Shown here one piece after another: positions 32,461-43,302 of a DNA stretch of 64,000 nucleotides. Numbering within the stretch: position 1 is the stretch's first letter; every line of letters starts with the position of its first letter. The notes under the pieces are model-generated. The model was not told where the DNA came from, did no database searches, and saw only the letters and a list, made by a program, of their open reading frames with translations. The translations under genes and the position numbers were made by a program. This DNA comes from Lentzea cavernae (GTDB taxonomy: Bacteria > Actinomycetota > Actinomycetes > Mycobacteriales > Pseudonocardiaceae), in NCBI RefSeq assembly GCF_014653695.1, contig NZ_BNAR01000001.1, forward strand, positions 186,001 through 250,000. The letters are read 5' to 3'.

Positions 32461-33042
32461 ATGACGCACATCGGGATCATCATCGGCAGCACCCGCCCCG
32501 GCCGGAACGGTGAGCAGGTGGCCAAGTGGGTGCTGGAGAACGCCGGGCAGCGCACGGACGCCACGTTCGAGCTGGTCGACCTCAAGGACTACCCGCTGCC
32601 CCACCTCGACGAGCCGATGCCGCCCGCCATGGGCCAGTACCAGCACGACCACACCAAGGCCTGGGCGGCGAAGATCGCCGAGTTCGACGGCTTCGTCATG
32701 GTCACGCCCGAGTACAACCACTCGACGTCCGGCGTGCTGAAGAACGCGATCGACTACCTGTTCGCCGAGTGGAACAACAAGGCCGTCGGCTTCGTGTCGT
32801 ACGGCAGCGTCGGCGGTGCGCGGGCCGTGGAGCACCTCCGCCTCGTCGCGGGTGAGCTCAAGATGGCCGACGTGCGCACCAGCGTGGCGCTCTCGCTGTT
32901 CACCGAGTTCAAGAACTTCAGCGAGTTCCTCCCGTCCGAGCACCAGGTGGCCACGCTGTCCACGATGGTCGACGAGCTGGTCGCCTGGAGCAGCGCGCTC
33001 GCGCCGTTGCGCGACCGTCAGCTCGCCGCGCAGCAGTCGTAA
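32461..33042 (+). CDS. NADPH-dependent FMN reductase (flavodoxin-like)
   Basis: A 193-residue flavodoxin-fold reductase: IGIIIGSTRPGRNGEQVAKW is the FMN phosphate loop, and TPEYNHSTSGVLKNAIDYLFAEWNNKAVGFVSYGSVGGARAVEHLR the ring-binding region. Relatives reduce FMN, quinones or azo and chromate compounds with NAD(P)H. ATG 32461 has GAAGGA upstream. It is followed after 5 nt by a TetR gene, and both lie behind a duplicated operator, which suggests induction by a quinone- or dye-like compound. Confidence 0.9.
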   Translation: MTHIGIIIGSTRPGRNGEQVAKWVLENAGQRTDATFELVDLKDYPLPHLDEPMPPAMGQYQHDHTKAWAAKIAEFDGFVMVTPEYNHSTSGVLKNAIDYLFAEWNNKAVGFVSYGSVGGARAVEHLRLVAGELKMADVRTSVALSLFTEFKNFSEFLPSEHQVATLSTMVDELVAWSSALAPLRDRQLAAQQS

Positions 33043-33047
33043 CGGTC

Positions 33048-33644
33048 GTGGAACCCGTCGCGCTGCCGTGGGGCCCGCCCCGTGAGGAACGGGCCGACGC
33101 CGCGCGCAACCGCGCCCACCTGATCGGCGTCGCCCGCGAGATGGTCGCCGAACTCGGCGCCTGCAACGTCACCATGGACGCCCTCGCCGAACGCGCCGGG
33201 CTCGGCAAGGGCACGGTGTTCCGCCGCTTCGGCACGCGCGCCGGCATCTTCCACGCGGTGCTGGACGAGGAAGAAGCGCTCTTCCAGCACCGCGTGATGA
33301 CCGGGCCCGCACCGCTGGGGCCCGGCGCGCCGGCGGCCGAGCGACTGGCCGCGTTCGGACGGGCGCGGCTCGAGTTCCTGGCCGCGCACCTCGCACTGGC
33401 CCGGGCCTCGCTCGACGTCGCCCGGCCGGTCCCCGGTCAGAGCCCGTCGTTGTTCCACGTCCGGATGCTCCTGGCTGAGGCCTGCCCGGACGACGCACTG
33501 ACCGGCACGCTGGCGTTGCAGCTCGTGGCCGCGCTCGAAGGGCCGGTCCTGCTGTACCTGCAGAGGCAGGACGAGGGCCCGCTCGTGGTCGACGACCTGA
33601 TCACGAGCTGGCAGGTCCTCGTCGAACGTCTCACGGCACGGTGA
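33048..33644 (+). CDS. TetR/AcrR-family transcriptional regulator
   Basis: A 198-residue repressor with an N-terminal TetR helix-turn-helix (ARNRAHLIGVAREMVAELGACNVTMDALAERAGLGKGTVFRRFGTRAGIFHAVLDEE) and a helical ligand domain. GTG 33048 lies 5 nt after the reductase stop, so the two are co-transcribed and the regulator probably represses its own operon at 32389-32428. Its 3' end overlaps the convergent frameshifted dehydrogenase by 14 bp. Confidence 0.9.
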   Translation: MEPVALPWGPPREERADAARNRAHLIGVAREMVAELGACNVTMDALAERAGLGKGTVFRRFGTRAGIFHAVLDEEEALFQHRVMTGPAPLGPGAPAAERLAAFGRARLEFLAAHLALARASLDVARPVPGQSPSLFHVRMLLAEACPDDALTGTLALQLVAALEGPVLLYLQRQDEGPLVVDDLITSWQVLVERLTAR

Positions 33645-34622
33645 TCACGACCTTGCCGACGACACCCGAGCGCCGGTGGTGCGCGAAGGCCTCCGGCGCG
33701 TCGTCGAACCGGTGCACGCCGTCCACGACCGGACGGATGCCGTGCCGTTCCACGAACGCGACCAGGTCCCGATGCTGCCGTGCGCTTCCCACGGCGACTC
33801 CGCGCAGGGAGCCGCCCGAACCGAACAACCGCATGACGTCGAGGGGCTCCGGCTCCTGGGTGAACAGGCCGACCAGCGCCACCTCCCCGTGCGGCGCCAG
33901 CGCGGCCAGCGACTCGTTGATCGTCGTCGTGCCGACCGTGTCGACCAGCTTGTCGACACCGCCGGTCAGCTCCCGCAGCTTCGCGCTCCACTCGGAGAAG
34001 TCGTCGACCACACCGTTCGCTCCCGCGCCGAGCAATCGCGCCGCGGCCTCCGGGCGTCGCACGATCCCGTAGTACTCGGCGCCCGCGGCCTTGGCGAGCT
34101 GCATCGCGTAGACGGCCACCCCGCCCGTGCCGAGCGAGGCCACCTTCTGCCCTGGCAGCACCTCGTGGTCGCCGAACAGCGCGTTCCAGGCCGTCACCCC
34201 GGCGCAGGGCAGGGTCGCGGACTCCACGTGGTCCAGGTGCGCGGGCGCCCCGACCACCTGGTCGACCGGCAGGACGACGTGGGTGGCGAGCACGCCGGGG
34301 GCGTCCAGCGCGCCGAGCCCGAGCGGCGGGGACGGCACCGGGGCGTCCCGCCAGTGCAGGTTGGTGACCGCCTCGCCTTCCGCGAACGCATCCACCCCCT
34401 CGCCGAGCGCGTCGATCGTTCCGGCGACGTCCGAGAGCGGTACGAGCTCCCGGCCGGGGAGCCGTCCGAACGGGCCCGCAGCACCATCTGGTCGCGGCCG
34501 TTCAGCGACACCGCGCGGACGCGCAGCCGCACCTCACCGGGACCCGGTTCGGGGACCGGAACCTCGCGGAGTTGCAGGGCTCCGGCGTCGTGCGCGCCGG
34601 CCGGGAGCACCCACTGCCTCAT
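33631..34622 (-). pseudogene. Zinc-type alcohol dehydrogenase/quinone reductase (MDR), frameshifted
   Basis: Two frames together encode one NADP-dependent MDR oxidoreductase. The start (ATG 34622: RQWVLPAGAHDAGALQLREVPVPEPGPGEVRLRVRAVSLNGRDQMVLR) is in one frame; the rest (GRLPGRELVPLSDVAGTIDALGEG, then the Rossmann VASLGTGGVAVYAMQLAKAAGA) is in another. The switch lies near the GGG run at 34475-34477 (minus strand); one extra G would restore a 330-codon gene, since 992+1 is divisible by 3. Either a real recent mutation or a base-call error in a homopolymer. It would be coupled to the SDR gene upstream (TGATG overlap). Confidence 0.8.
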
Positions 34623-35350
34623 CACGTCCACTCCAGCCTGGTCGTGCCGATGCCGCCGTCGACCGCGATCGTGGTGCCGTGGACGAACTCCGCGGCCGGC
34701 GAGGCGAGCCACACGACCGCCTTGGCGATCGCGTCCGTCGTGACAGGACGTCCGGCGGGTGTCGCCGCCGCCATGCTCGCGGCGAGGCCCTCGCCCTCCC
34801 CGTCGCGGGTGACACCGGGCGCGATCCCGGCCACGCGGACGCCGTGCGGCCCGAACTCGGCGGCCCAGCCGCGCGTCAGGTGCTCCACGGCCGCCTTCGA
34901 GGCGCTGTAGAGCGCGGCGAACGGCAGCCCCTCCGACGCCATCCACGAGCCGATGGTGATCACCGTGCCGGACCCGCGTTCGACCATGCCGGGCACGGTC
35001 GCGGCGACCAGGACGTGCGGGGCGCGGACGTTGACCGCCAGCGTCGCGTCCAGGTCCTCGTCGGACAGGGCGGTGGTCGGCACCGGCGGGCAGACGGCCG
35101 CGTTGTTGACCAGCAGGTCGACGCGTCCGTCCAGCGCGTCGAGGGCGCGGGCGGCGAAGGCCCGCAGTTCGGAGGGAGGCGCCGTGAGCTCGGAGGGCAG
35201 GAAGACGGCGCCGATCTCACCGGCGAGCGCGGTCCCCCTGGACCGGTCCCGGCCGGTGATCACGACACGGGCCCCGGTCGCGGCCAGCGCTCGCGCGGTG
35301 GTCGCGCCGATCCCGGACGTGGAGCCGGTGATGAGTGCGTGTGTTGCCAT
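34622..35350 (-). CDS. Short-chain dehydrogenase/reductase (SDR)
   Basis: A 242-residue classical SDR: THALITGSTSGIGATTARALAATGARVVITGRD holds the TGxxxGIG cofactor loop, LLVNNAAVCPP the NNAG-type strand, and the Ser-Tyr-Lys set appears as TIGSWMAS, ALYSASKAA. It prefers NADP(H) by its GRD end, an inference. The ATG at 35350 sits very close to GGAGGG, so a GTG at 35359 is possible. Divergent from an MmyB-type regulator and followed by the damaged MDR gene, this is likely a small inducible detoxification operon. Confidence 0.9.
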   Translation of the reverse strand: MATHALITGSTSGIGATTARALAATGARVVITGRDRSRGTALAGEIGAVFLPSELTAPPSELRAFAARALDALDGRVDLLVNNAAVCPPVPTTALSDEDLDATLAVNVRAPHVLVAATVPGMVERGSGTVITIGSWMASEGLPFAALYSASKAAVEHLTRGWAAEFGPHGVRVAGIAPGVTRDGEGEGLAASMAAATPAGRPVTTDAIAKAVVWLASPAAEFVHGTTIAVDGGIGTTRLEWT

Positions 35351-35439
35351 GCCCTCCACGACACTGGACCGCGACCACGGCAACCAGTGCGCGTTCACCC
35401 GGGGCACGGCATGACCAGGTTGATCTCCCCGCGCGCCTC

Positions 35440-35445
35440 TACGCT
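35440..35445 (+). promoter_or_regulatory. -10 hexamer of the MmyB-like regulator gene
   Basis: TACGCT followed by 6 nt and GTG 35452 indicates a leaderless start and fixes the N-terminus at VTRDRAAL. Confidence 0.5.
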
Positions 35446-35451
35446 CGTGAC

Positions 35452-36288
35452 GTGACCCGAGACCGTGCCGCGCTGGGCGCCTTCCTGCGCGCCTGCCGCG
35501 ACCGCCTGACCCCGGCCGAGGCGGGCATCACCGCCTTCCCCGGCCGGCGCCGGGTCCCGGGGCTGCGCAAGGAGGAGGCGGCGCTGCTGGCCGGCCTGAG
35601 CACCGACCACTACAGCCGCCTCGAGCAGGGCCGCCAGTCGCGCGTCTCCGAGGACGTGGTCGACGCGCTGGCCAGAGCCCTGCGGCTCACCGAGGTCGAA
35701 CGCCGGCACCTGCGTGACCTGGCCGCGCCGACGAGGCGCACGGCGGTGACCGACGCACGGCCACAACGCCCGGAACCCGGTCTGCTGCGCGTCATGACGG
35801 GCCTCGACCACCTGCCCGTGCTCCTGCTCGGCCGGCGGTCGGAGGTGCTGGCGCGCAACGCCCTGCTCACCGAGGTCCTCGGCCACGACCTGCCGCCGGG
35901 AACCTCGTTCGTGAGGTACCTGTTCACCGATCCTGACGTCCGCGACCGCATCGTGAACTGGCACGACTTCGCCGCCGCGGCGGTCGGCGGTCTGCGCCTG
36001 GAACTCGGCGTGCACCCCGGCGACCGGCTGCTGATCACCCTCGTCGACGACCTGCGCGCCGCCGATCCGCAGGTCGCGAGGTGGTGGGACGAGCAGAGCG
36101 TGGCGGACCGGACGTCCCTCACCAAGCAGATCGCGCACCCGGTGGCGGGCGGCCTCACCTTCGGCATCGAGGCCGTCAGCCTCCCGCACGCGCCCCAGCA
36201 GCGGCTCGTCGTCTACACGGTCGAGCCCGGCTCCCCCACGGCCCAGGTCCTGCCGATGCTCGCGTCCTGGAGCACCCCCGTCAGCTGA
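35452..36288 (+). CDS. XRE-type regulator with MmyB-like ligand domain
   Basis: A 278-residue regulator: an N-terminal Cro/CI-type HTH (LGAFLRACRDRLTPAEAG, VPGLRKEEAALLAGLSTDHYSRLEQGRQSRVSEDVVDALARALRL) and a C-terminal MmyB-like domain (RNALLTEVLG, FRYLFTDPDVRDRIVNW-type segment, HPVAGGLTFGIEAVSLPH). Members in actinomycetes often sit divergent from an SDR gene and repress it until a fatty-acid-like ligand binds, which matches the SDR at 35350. Its stop overlaps the convergent arsenite-exporter gene by 8 bp. Confidence 0.88.
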   Translation: MTRDRAALGAFLRACRDRLTPAEAGITAFPGRRRVPGLRKEEAALLAGLSTDHYSRLEQGRQSRVSEDVVDALARALRLTEVERRHLRDLAAPTRRTAVTDARPQRPEPGLLRVMTGLDHLPVLLLGRRSEVLARNALLTEVLGHDLPPGTSFVRYLFTDPDVRDRIVNWHDFAAAAVGGLRLELGVHPGDRLLITLVDDLRAADPQVARWWDEQSVADRTSLTKQIAHPVAGGLTFGIEAVSLPHAPQQRLVVYTVEPGSPTAQVLPMLASWSTPVS

Positions 36289-37207
36289 CGAGCCGCGGCA
36301 CCAGGCGCACGTAGACGACCATGCCGACCACCTCCACCACCGTCTGCGTGACGACCACCGCCGCGGCGACATCGCCCCAGGCCAGCGCCAGCGGCAGCAC
36401 GACCAGCGAGTTGCGCGTGGCCCCCGTGAACACGATCCCCCGGCTGCCCGGGACGTCGAGCCGGAACAACCGGGCGACGGCGAGCCCGGCGAACGCCATC
36501 ACCACGAGGAACACCACGTAGAACGGCACCACCCGCACGACCTGCGGCAGGTCGTCGCCGAGCTTCGGCACCTGCGACGCCACCACCGTGAACAGCGTCG
36601 CCGCCATCAACGGCACCATCGACGTGCCGATCCTCCCGACCAGCCCTCCCGCGAACGCCTGCGTGAGCCACGCCAGCACCAGCGGAACCACGATCAGCAC
36701 CACGAACGCCTCGACGAACGGCCCGGGCCGCACCGCCGCCAGGTCCGTTCCGAGGAACAGCAGCAGAAAACCGGGCAACAACACCATCTGTGCGAGCAGC
36801 AGCAACGGCGTGGCAGCGAGCAGGCGCTGGTTGTCACCACCCGCCAGTCCGCTGAACACGATCACGTAGTCGACGCACGGCGCGAGCAACACCAACAGCA
36901 CGCCCACCCGCACGGCCTGCTCAGCGGGCAAGAACGCGAACATCGCGGCGACCACCAACGGCACCACCACGAAGTTCACGACGAGCGCCGCGCCGACGAA
37001 CCGTCCCGATCGCAGCGAACGCCCGAGCCCGGCCACCGGCACCTGCAGGAACGTCACGTACAGCAGGACCGCCAGCACGGGGTTGATGAGGTGCTCCAGC
37101 ACCGGCCCCGCACCCGGCGCCGCCCACCCGGCCACCCCGCCCGCCGCCAGCGCGCCGAGGTACACGACGACCTGGTGGCGTTCCACCCCCGCGACGAACC
37201 CCGGCAA
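36281..37207 (-). CDS. Arsenite efflux/bile-acid-sodium symporter family (Acr3-like)
   Basis: A 308-residue, ten-helix membrane protein of the BASS superfamily. The segment VLLVLLAPCVDYVIVFSGLAGGD carries the cysteine typical of Acr3 arsenite exporters, and ATRNSLVVLPLALA corresponds to the late conserved helix. TTG 37207 is used because GGGAGGG precedes it at about 4-5 nt; a GTG seven codons later is the alternative. The neighbouring Cys-rich small protein (37301) also points to metalloid handling. No ArsR or ArsC gene is in the window, so the transported ion is inferred. Confidence 0.8.
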   Translation of the reverse strand: MPGFVAGVERHQVVVYLGALAAGGVAGWAAPGAGPVLEHLINPVLAVLLYVTFLQVPVAGLGRSLRSGRFVGAALVVNFVVVPLVVAAMFAFLPAEQAVRVGVLLVLLAPCVDYVIVFSGLAGGDNQRLLAATPLLLLAQMVLLPGFLLLFLGTDLAAVRPGPFVEAFVVLIVVPLVLAWLTQAFAGGLVGRIGTSMVPLMAATLFTVVASQVPKLGDDLPQVVRVVPFYVVFLVVMAFAGLAVARLFRLDVPGSRGIVFTGATRNSLVVLPLALAWGDVAAAVVVTQTVVEVVGMVVYVRLVPRLVS

Positions 37208-37300
37208 CGCGCCCTCCCGATCGGATGATCAGGACGCTATCCCGTCACCACGGCAGGGGGCACAACGGCGCGTGCGAGCAGGTGACCGGTGCGCGGCCTC

Positions 37301-37609
37301 TCACCTCGCCGCCAGCGCGTCGAGCACCTGGGCCTGTGCCTCCGGCACCGAGATGGCCAGGGTCAGACCGCCTCCGGTCGCCGTCAGCTCGAAGGTGAAG
37401 AAGGAGCAGCAGCCCGTCTCCCGCACCGCCAGGTCCGCCGCCCGTGCCGCGACCTCCGGTCTCGGCTCCAGGTCGAGGACGAGGCGGGTCCTTTCCGGAC
37501 GGTGGCGCCTCGCGGTGGCGAGCAGGTCGTCGAACTCGGCCACGCGGAACGGTCTCTCCGCCGTCGGCAACGTGCACGCCTCGGGCGCCCACACCTCTGC
37601 TTCGTCCAT
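37301..37609 (-). CDS. Small cysteine protein, candidate metal(loid)-binding
   Basis: A 102-residue soluble protein with one early cysteine (EACTLPTAERPFRVAEFDDL) and an adjacent pair in RETGCCSFFTFEL, followed by a short beta-rich end. Similar CCSFF proteins occur near MerR and metal genes in actinomycetes, from memory and unconfirmed. Three thiols in this arrangement could hold As(III) or Hg(II). It lies upstream of the Acr3-like exporter on the same strand, 93 bp away, and has its own leaderless promoter (TACCGT, 6 nt before ATG). Confidence 0.6.
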   Translation of the reverse strand: MDEAEVWAPEACTLPTAERPFRVAEFDDLLATARRHRPERTRLVLDLEPRPEVAARAADLAVRETGCCSFFTFELTATGGGLTLAISVPEAQAQVLDALAAR

Positions 37610-37615
37610 GCTCCG

Positions 37616-37621
37616 ACGGTA
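37616..37621 (-). promoter_or_regulatory. -10 hexamer of the small cysteine protein gene
   Basis: TACCGT (minus strand), 6 nt, then ATG 37609; no ribosome site. Confidence 0.5.
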
Positions 37622-37652
37622 GACCCGTGCTCAGGCACCGGGGTGCAATTCT

Positions 37653-38009
37653 TCACGCGAGGTCCATGCGGAGGAACTCGGTGATGCGGAGCGACTTCGG
37701 CCGCCCGACCACGACCCCCAGGGCCGCGAGCGCCTCCTCCTCCCCCACCACGCGTGGCGCGACCAGTTCGACCTCCTCGCCGTCGACCGCCAGCCGGGCG
37801 TGCCCCGCAGCCAGGACGTTGCGCACCCAGTCCGAGCCCAACCCGTGGACCAGGTAGCCGCCCTGGACCGGATGAGCTTCCATCGGCGTGCGGTAGGGCA
37901 TTCCCGAACTGCGGCCCACGTGGGTGAGCACCACGCGCTTCCCGCTCTTGAACGCGCGCGGGGTGAACACGCGGCTGTTGAGGTGGCCCCACCACCCTGG
38001 CATCGGCAT
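37653..38009 (-). CDS. Deazaflavin (F420)-dependent nitroreductase-like (DDN) protein
   Basis: A 118-residue split-barrel protein with the DDN pattern: KSGKRVVLTHVGRSSGMPYRTPMEAHPVQGGYLVHGLGSDWVRNVLAAGHARL, where the G-R-x-S-G-x-x-R-T motif and the late NVLA segment are typical. Relatives use F420H2 or menaquinone-type cofactors. ATG 38009 has AGGAG at about 7 nt; ATG 38003 is an alternative. At 118 residues it is slightly shorter than the usual 130-150. Divergent from the gene at 38073; substrate unknown. Confidence 0.82.
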   Translation of the reverse strand: MPMPGWWGHLNSRVFTPRAFKSGKRVVLTHVGRSSGMPYRTPMEAHPVQGGYLVHGLGSDWVRNVLAAGHARLAVDGEEVELVAPRVVGEEEALAALGVVVGRPKSLRITEFLRMDLA

Positions 38010-38060
38010 GTCGGACTCCTCTCCTGCTCCAAGACGTCGTCGGCGTGCGATCTGTTGAAG

Positions 38061-38066
38061 TAGCGT
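38061..38066 (+). promoter_or_regulatory. -10 hexamer of the SUKH-like gene
   Basis: TAGCGT, 6 nt, then GTG 38073, giving a leaderless start. Confidence 0.45.
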
Positions 38067-38072
38067 GCGCGC

Positions 38073-38615
38073 GTGGAGATCACTGACGACCGCGTCTTCC
38101 CCGCCGCGCTGGTGGCGTTGAGCGGCATCGACTTCCCGTACGAGTACGACGAGGAAGCCGATGAGCCCTCGCCCTCGAACATGGACTACGAGCCGCACGA
38201 GGAGTTCGAGTCGGCCGAGGACACGGACCACTGGCTCCGGCACTGGACGGGCAACGGAGAACTGGACAGCACCCGGTTCCGGCTCTTCGGGAAGGACGGC
38301 ACGGGCGGGCTGGCCGTGCTGTGGCTGGTGCGGGAGGGGCCGCTGACCGCGCAGCCGGTGATGTTCTTCGGGTCGGAGGGCGAGGTCGGGCCCGTCGCGG
38401 TGAACCTGGGCGAGTTCCTGTGGTTGCTCGCGGGCGGGGTGGGGCCGCAGGAGGCGGTCGAGTTCGGGGCGGAGACCGGTGTGCCGAACGAGGAACTGCG
38501 CGCAGTCGCGGAGAAGTACTCCGGGGTCGAGCCGCGCACGCCCGCCGAGGTGCTGGCCGCGGCGCGGGCGGAGTTCCCGGACTTCGAGCAGCTGGTGCAG
38601 TCCTGGTGCCGCTAG
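38073..38615 (+). CDS. SMI1/KNR4 (SUKH)-like hypothetical protein
   Basis: A 180-residue acidic soluble protein, with no signal or membrane segment. The strands GGLAVLWLVREGPLTAQPVMFFGSEGEVGPVAVNLGEFLWLLAGG resemble the SUKH core, in which a 'gpVA.nl.eFL.lL' pattern is usual. SUKH proteins are often immunity partners of contact toxins, but no toxin gene lies nearby, so a stand-alone regulatory or orphan immunity role is equally possible. GTG 38073 is chosen from the leaderless spacing. Confidence 0.55.
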   Translation: MEITDDRVFPAALVALSGIDFPYEYDEEADEPSPSNMDYEPHEEFESAEDTDHWLRHWTGNGELDSTRFRLFGKDGTGGLAVLWLVREGPLTAQPVMFFGSEGEVGPVAVNLGEFLWLLAGGVGPQEAVEFGAETGVPNEELRAVAEKYSGVEPRTPAEVLAAARAEFPDFEQLVQSWCR

Positions 38616-38623
38616 CAGCGTGA

Positions 38624-38651
38624 GGGGAACCGGAACCAGTACCGGTTCCCC
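38624..38651. terminator. Strong hairpin after the SUKH-like gene
   Basis: Perfect 10-bp arms GGGGAACCGG and CCGGTTCCCC enclose an 8-nt loop, 8 nt after the stop codon at 38615. There is no T-run, but the position fits a transcription terminator. Confidence 0.6.
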
Positions 38652-38667
38652 TATGGTCTATACCACT
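38652..38667 (+). promoter_or_regulatory. DasR/HutC-type operator upstream of the GH3 gene
   Basis: TATGGTCTATACCACT contains the near-perfect palindrome TGGTCTATACCA (38654-38665). It matches 13 of 16 positions of the dre consensus ACTGGTCTAGACCACT recalled for the GntR/HutC regulator DasR, which answers to amino-sugar phosphates. It lies 79 bp before the GTG start. Confidence 0.6.
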
Positions 38668-38745
38668 TTCCAGGTGCGGGTTACGCTCGGCGAACCCTGT
38701 TGTGCCGCAAGGTAAACAGGACCTCATTCCCCGGAGGTCTGCCCT

Positions 38746-40964
<2,219 letters not shown>

Positions 40965-40968
<4 letters not shown>

Positions 40969-42038
40969 ACCGGTGGTGGAACGGGGATCCGGGCGGGAAC
41001 CCCGTTCCACCGCCTCACTCCCAGGGCGCACCAGCCGAGGAACGCGAGCCCCAGCCACACGTAGGTGTTCCCGACGACGTGCTGCCACCACGTCCACCCC
41101 AGCTCCCGATCACCCGCGGTAGGCAGCAACCAGTGCGGCCCCACCGCGAACACCACCACGACCGCGACGCGCACCCGACCGTTCAGCAACGCCAACGCCG
41201 GCGCGATCCACACCCAGTGGTGCGACCACGACACCGGCGAGATCAGCAGTCCCGCCGCAGCGGTCGCCACCAGCGCCGTGAGGTCGTCCCGCAAACGAGG
41301 CAGCACCACGACCGTCAACCCCAGCACCGCCACCGCCGCGACGAGCCACACGAACTCCGGTGCGCCCAGCCGGAACAGCAAGCCGCGCAACGACTGGTTC
41401 GCGCTGTAGGCGAGGCCGCCGACGCGTTCCGGGTCGAGCATCGCGTGCAACCAGAACTGCTGCGCCTGACCGGGTGCGAGCACAGCGCACACGACGAACG
41501 TGGCCACGGCGGTCAACGCGGGCCTCCACCGCCCGCGGCACAGGAAGAACAGCACGAAGATCGCCGGGGTCAGCTTGATCGCCGCGGCCAGTCCGACGAG
41601 CGTCCCACGGGGCCAGAACGTGCGCGGCAGCAGGCAGTCGGCGGCGACCAGGCCTAGCAGGACCAGGTTGATCTGGCCCAGGTCGAGGCTGACGCGCAGA
41701 GGTTCGAGCAGCAGGCACAACGCGATCAGGCCGAACCCCGCCCACGTGCGGGCCGCGGCCGTGAAGAGGCCGATGCCCACCGCCGTGAAGAGAAGTGCCG
41801 CAGCAGCAACGGGAAGTGCCGTCAGGCCGCTGAACACCATCGCCGCGAAGGGCGGGTAGGTGAACGGCAGACCGCTGGGGCCTCGGAAGTGCGTGGTGTA
41901 GAGGTCCGTTCCGGCCAGCCACGCCCTACCGCCCGCGAGGTACACGCGCAGGTCGAGCAGGCCGGTCCCGAAGCTCCGGAAGAGGACCCACACGAGCAGA
42001 CCGGCGACGACCGCGGTCCAGAGGTGCCGGGCGTTCAC
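40965..42038 (-). CDS. GT87-family (DUF2029) membrane glycosyltransferase
   Basis: A 357-residue integral membrane protein with about ten helices. GT87 features are DLRVYLAGGRAWLAGTDLY after the first helix (catalytic Asp region), FTYPPFAAMVFSGL, QINLVLLGLVAADCLLP and SVSWSHHWVW. Actinobacterial GT87 enzymes transfer mannose from polyprenyl-phosphate-mannose to lipoglycans or phosphatidylinositol mannosides on the outer membrane face. GTG 42038 overlaps the VanZ stop (GTGA). The 3' end overlaps the GH3 stop by 4 bp, convergently. Confidence 0.85.
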
Positions 42039-42556
42039 CGGCGCACCGCCAGGAAGCCGGCCGCGAGGGCAGCCGCCACGACGGCTCCCGCGCTGTTGTT
42101 GAGGAAGTCCTGCGTCTCGCACAGGCCGCGGCCGATCAGCGGCTGCACGACCTCGATCGACGCGCTCAGCGCGACCGCCGAGACCGCCACCGCGAGCGGC
42201 CGGCGCGTCGCGAGGACCGCGCACCAGACCAGCGGGACGAACAGCAGCGCGTTCAGCAGCTCTCCCGAGCCGTTCAACGAGAACCCGGTGACGTGGCAGA
42301 ACTCGTGTTCGGGCCACTGCGCCCAGGCGGGGACCGTCCGCGAGAGCGTCACGCCGAGGACCACGCCGAGGAAGATCCCCGCGAACACCGCGGGAACCGG
42401 CCGCCACCCGAACCTCCTGGCGGCGAACCGCGCTCCGAGGCCCAGCACCACGGCCCCGGCCAGGAGGCCGCCCGCGATCAGCGGGTTCCCCAGCGCCCTG
42501 CCGATCTCGCCCAACACCGACCACGCGTTCAGCACAGCTCGAAACCCTTCGCCCAC
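42035..42556 (-). CDS. VanZ-like membrane protein
   Basis: A 173-residue protein with four to five helices and the VanZ core: LNALLFVPLVWCAVLATRRPLAVAVSAVALSASIEVVQPLIGRGLCETQDFLNNSAGAVV, where the SxxIEVxQ and DxxxNxxGA motifs are clear. It is translationally coupled to the GT87 gene, suggesting a shared cell-envelope role. The start is uncertain: GTG 42556 lacks a ribosome site, while GTG 42535 has AAGGG about 11 nt upstream. No promoter is obvious in the 119-bp gap to the response regulator. Confidence 0.82.
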   Translation of the reverse strand: MGEGFRAVLNAWSVLGEIGRALGNPLIAGGLLAGAVVLGLGARFAARRFGWRPVPAVFAGIFLGVVLGVTLSRTVPAWAQWPEHEFCHVTGFSLNGSGELLNALLFVPLVWCAVLATRRPLAVAVSAVALSASIEVVQPLIGRGLCETQDFLNNSAGAVVAAALAAGFLAVRR

Positions 42557-42675
42557 AACGAAATCCGATGTGGACGATCTTGTCGCCGGAGCAGGTTCCG
42601 CCGGATCGGCCCGAGGGACGGGAGATCATGGCCATCAGGCCACCCGCAGGCACTGGAGCGGCCGAACGGCCGTGG

Positions 42676-43302
42676 TCAGCCGGCCACCACGTGCGCGCGG
42701 AACGCCCACGCGACGATCTCGACGCGGTTGCGCGCACCGACCTTCGTCTGCACGGACGCCAGGTACGCCTTGACCGACGACACGGAGACCTTCATCGCGG
42801 CGGCGATCTCGTTGTTGCTCGAGCCTTTTGCGACATGGCGCACGACGTCCAGCTCGCGCTCGCTCAACACCCCGGCGTCGGCGGAGGCGACCGGTGGCGT
42901 CGACCGGCGCAGGACCCGCAGAACCACCTGGGGTGACACGAGAACGTCCCCGCGCGCCGCCGATCTGACCGCCTCGGCGAGCAGGCCCGGCGACGCGTCC
43001 TTGGTGAGGAACCCGCTCGCGCCCAGGTCCAGTGCCTCGTTCAGGACATCGTCGCTGTCGAACGTCGTGACGATCACGACGCTCGTGTGCGGGGCGAGCT
43101 GACGGGTGACCTCCAGGCCGTCGAGGCCCGGCATCCGCACGTCCACGAGGCACACCTGCGGCTCCAGCTCGCGGGCGCGCTGGACCGCGCTGATCCCGTC
43201 CGCGACGTCCGCGACCACGCTGATGTCGGGCTGCGCGTCCAGGATCAGCCGGAACCCGGCGCGCACCATGTCCTGGTCCTCCGCGATGAGCACGGAGATC
43301 AC
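42676..43302 (-). CDS. NarL/LuxR-family response regulator
   Basis: A 208-residue regulator: receiver domain (ISVLIAEDQDMVRAGF, phospho-Asp in VCLVDVRMPGLDG, Lys in GFLTKDASP) and LuxR HTH (LSERELDVVRHVAKGSSNNEIAAAMKVSVSSVKAYLASVQTKVGARNRVEI). GTG 43302 overlaps the kinase stop (GTGA), so it is the cognate partner. No transporter or other obvious target adjoins it; the VanZ/GT87 genes downstream are possible. Confidence 0.9.
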   Translation of the reverse strand: MISVLIAEDQDMVRAGFRLILDAQPDISVVADVADGISAVQRARELEPQVCLVDVRMPGLDGLEVTRQLAPHTSVVIVTTFDSDDVLNEALDLGASGFLTKDASPGLLAEAVRSAARGDVLVSPQVVLRVLRRSTPPVASADAGVLSERELDVVRHVAKGSSNNEIAAAMKVSVSSVKAYLASVQTKVGARNRVEIVAWAFRAHVVAG

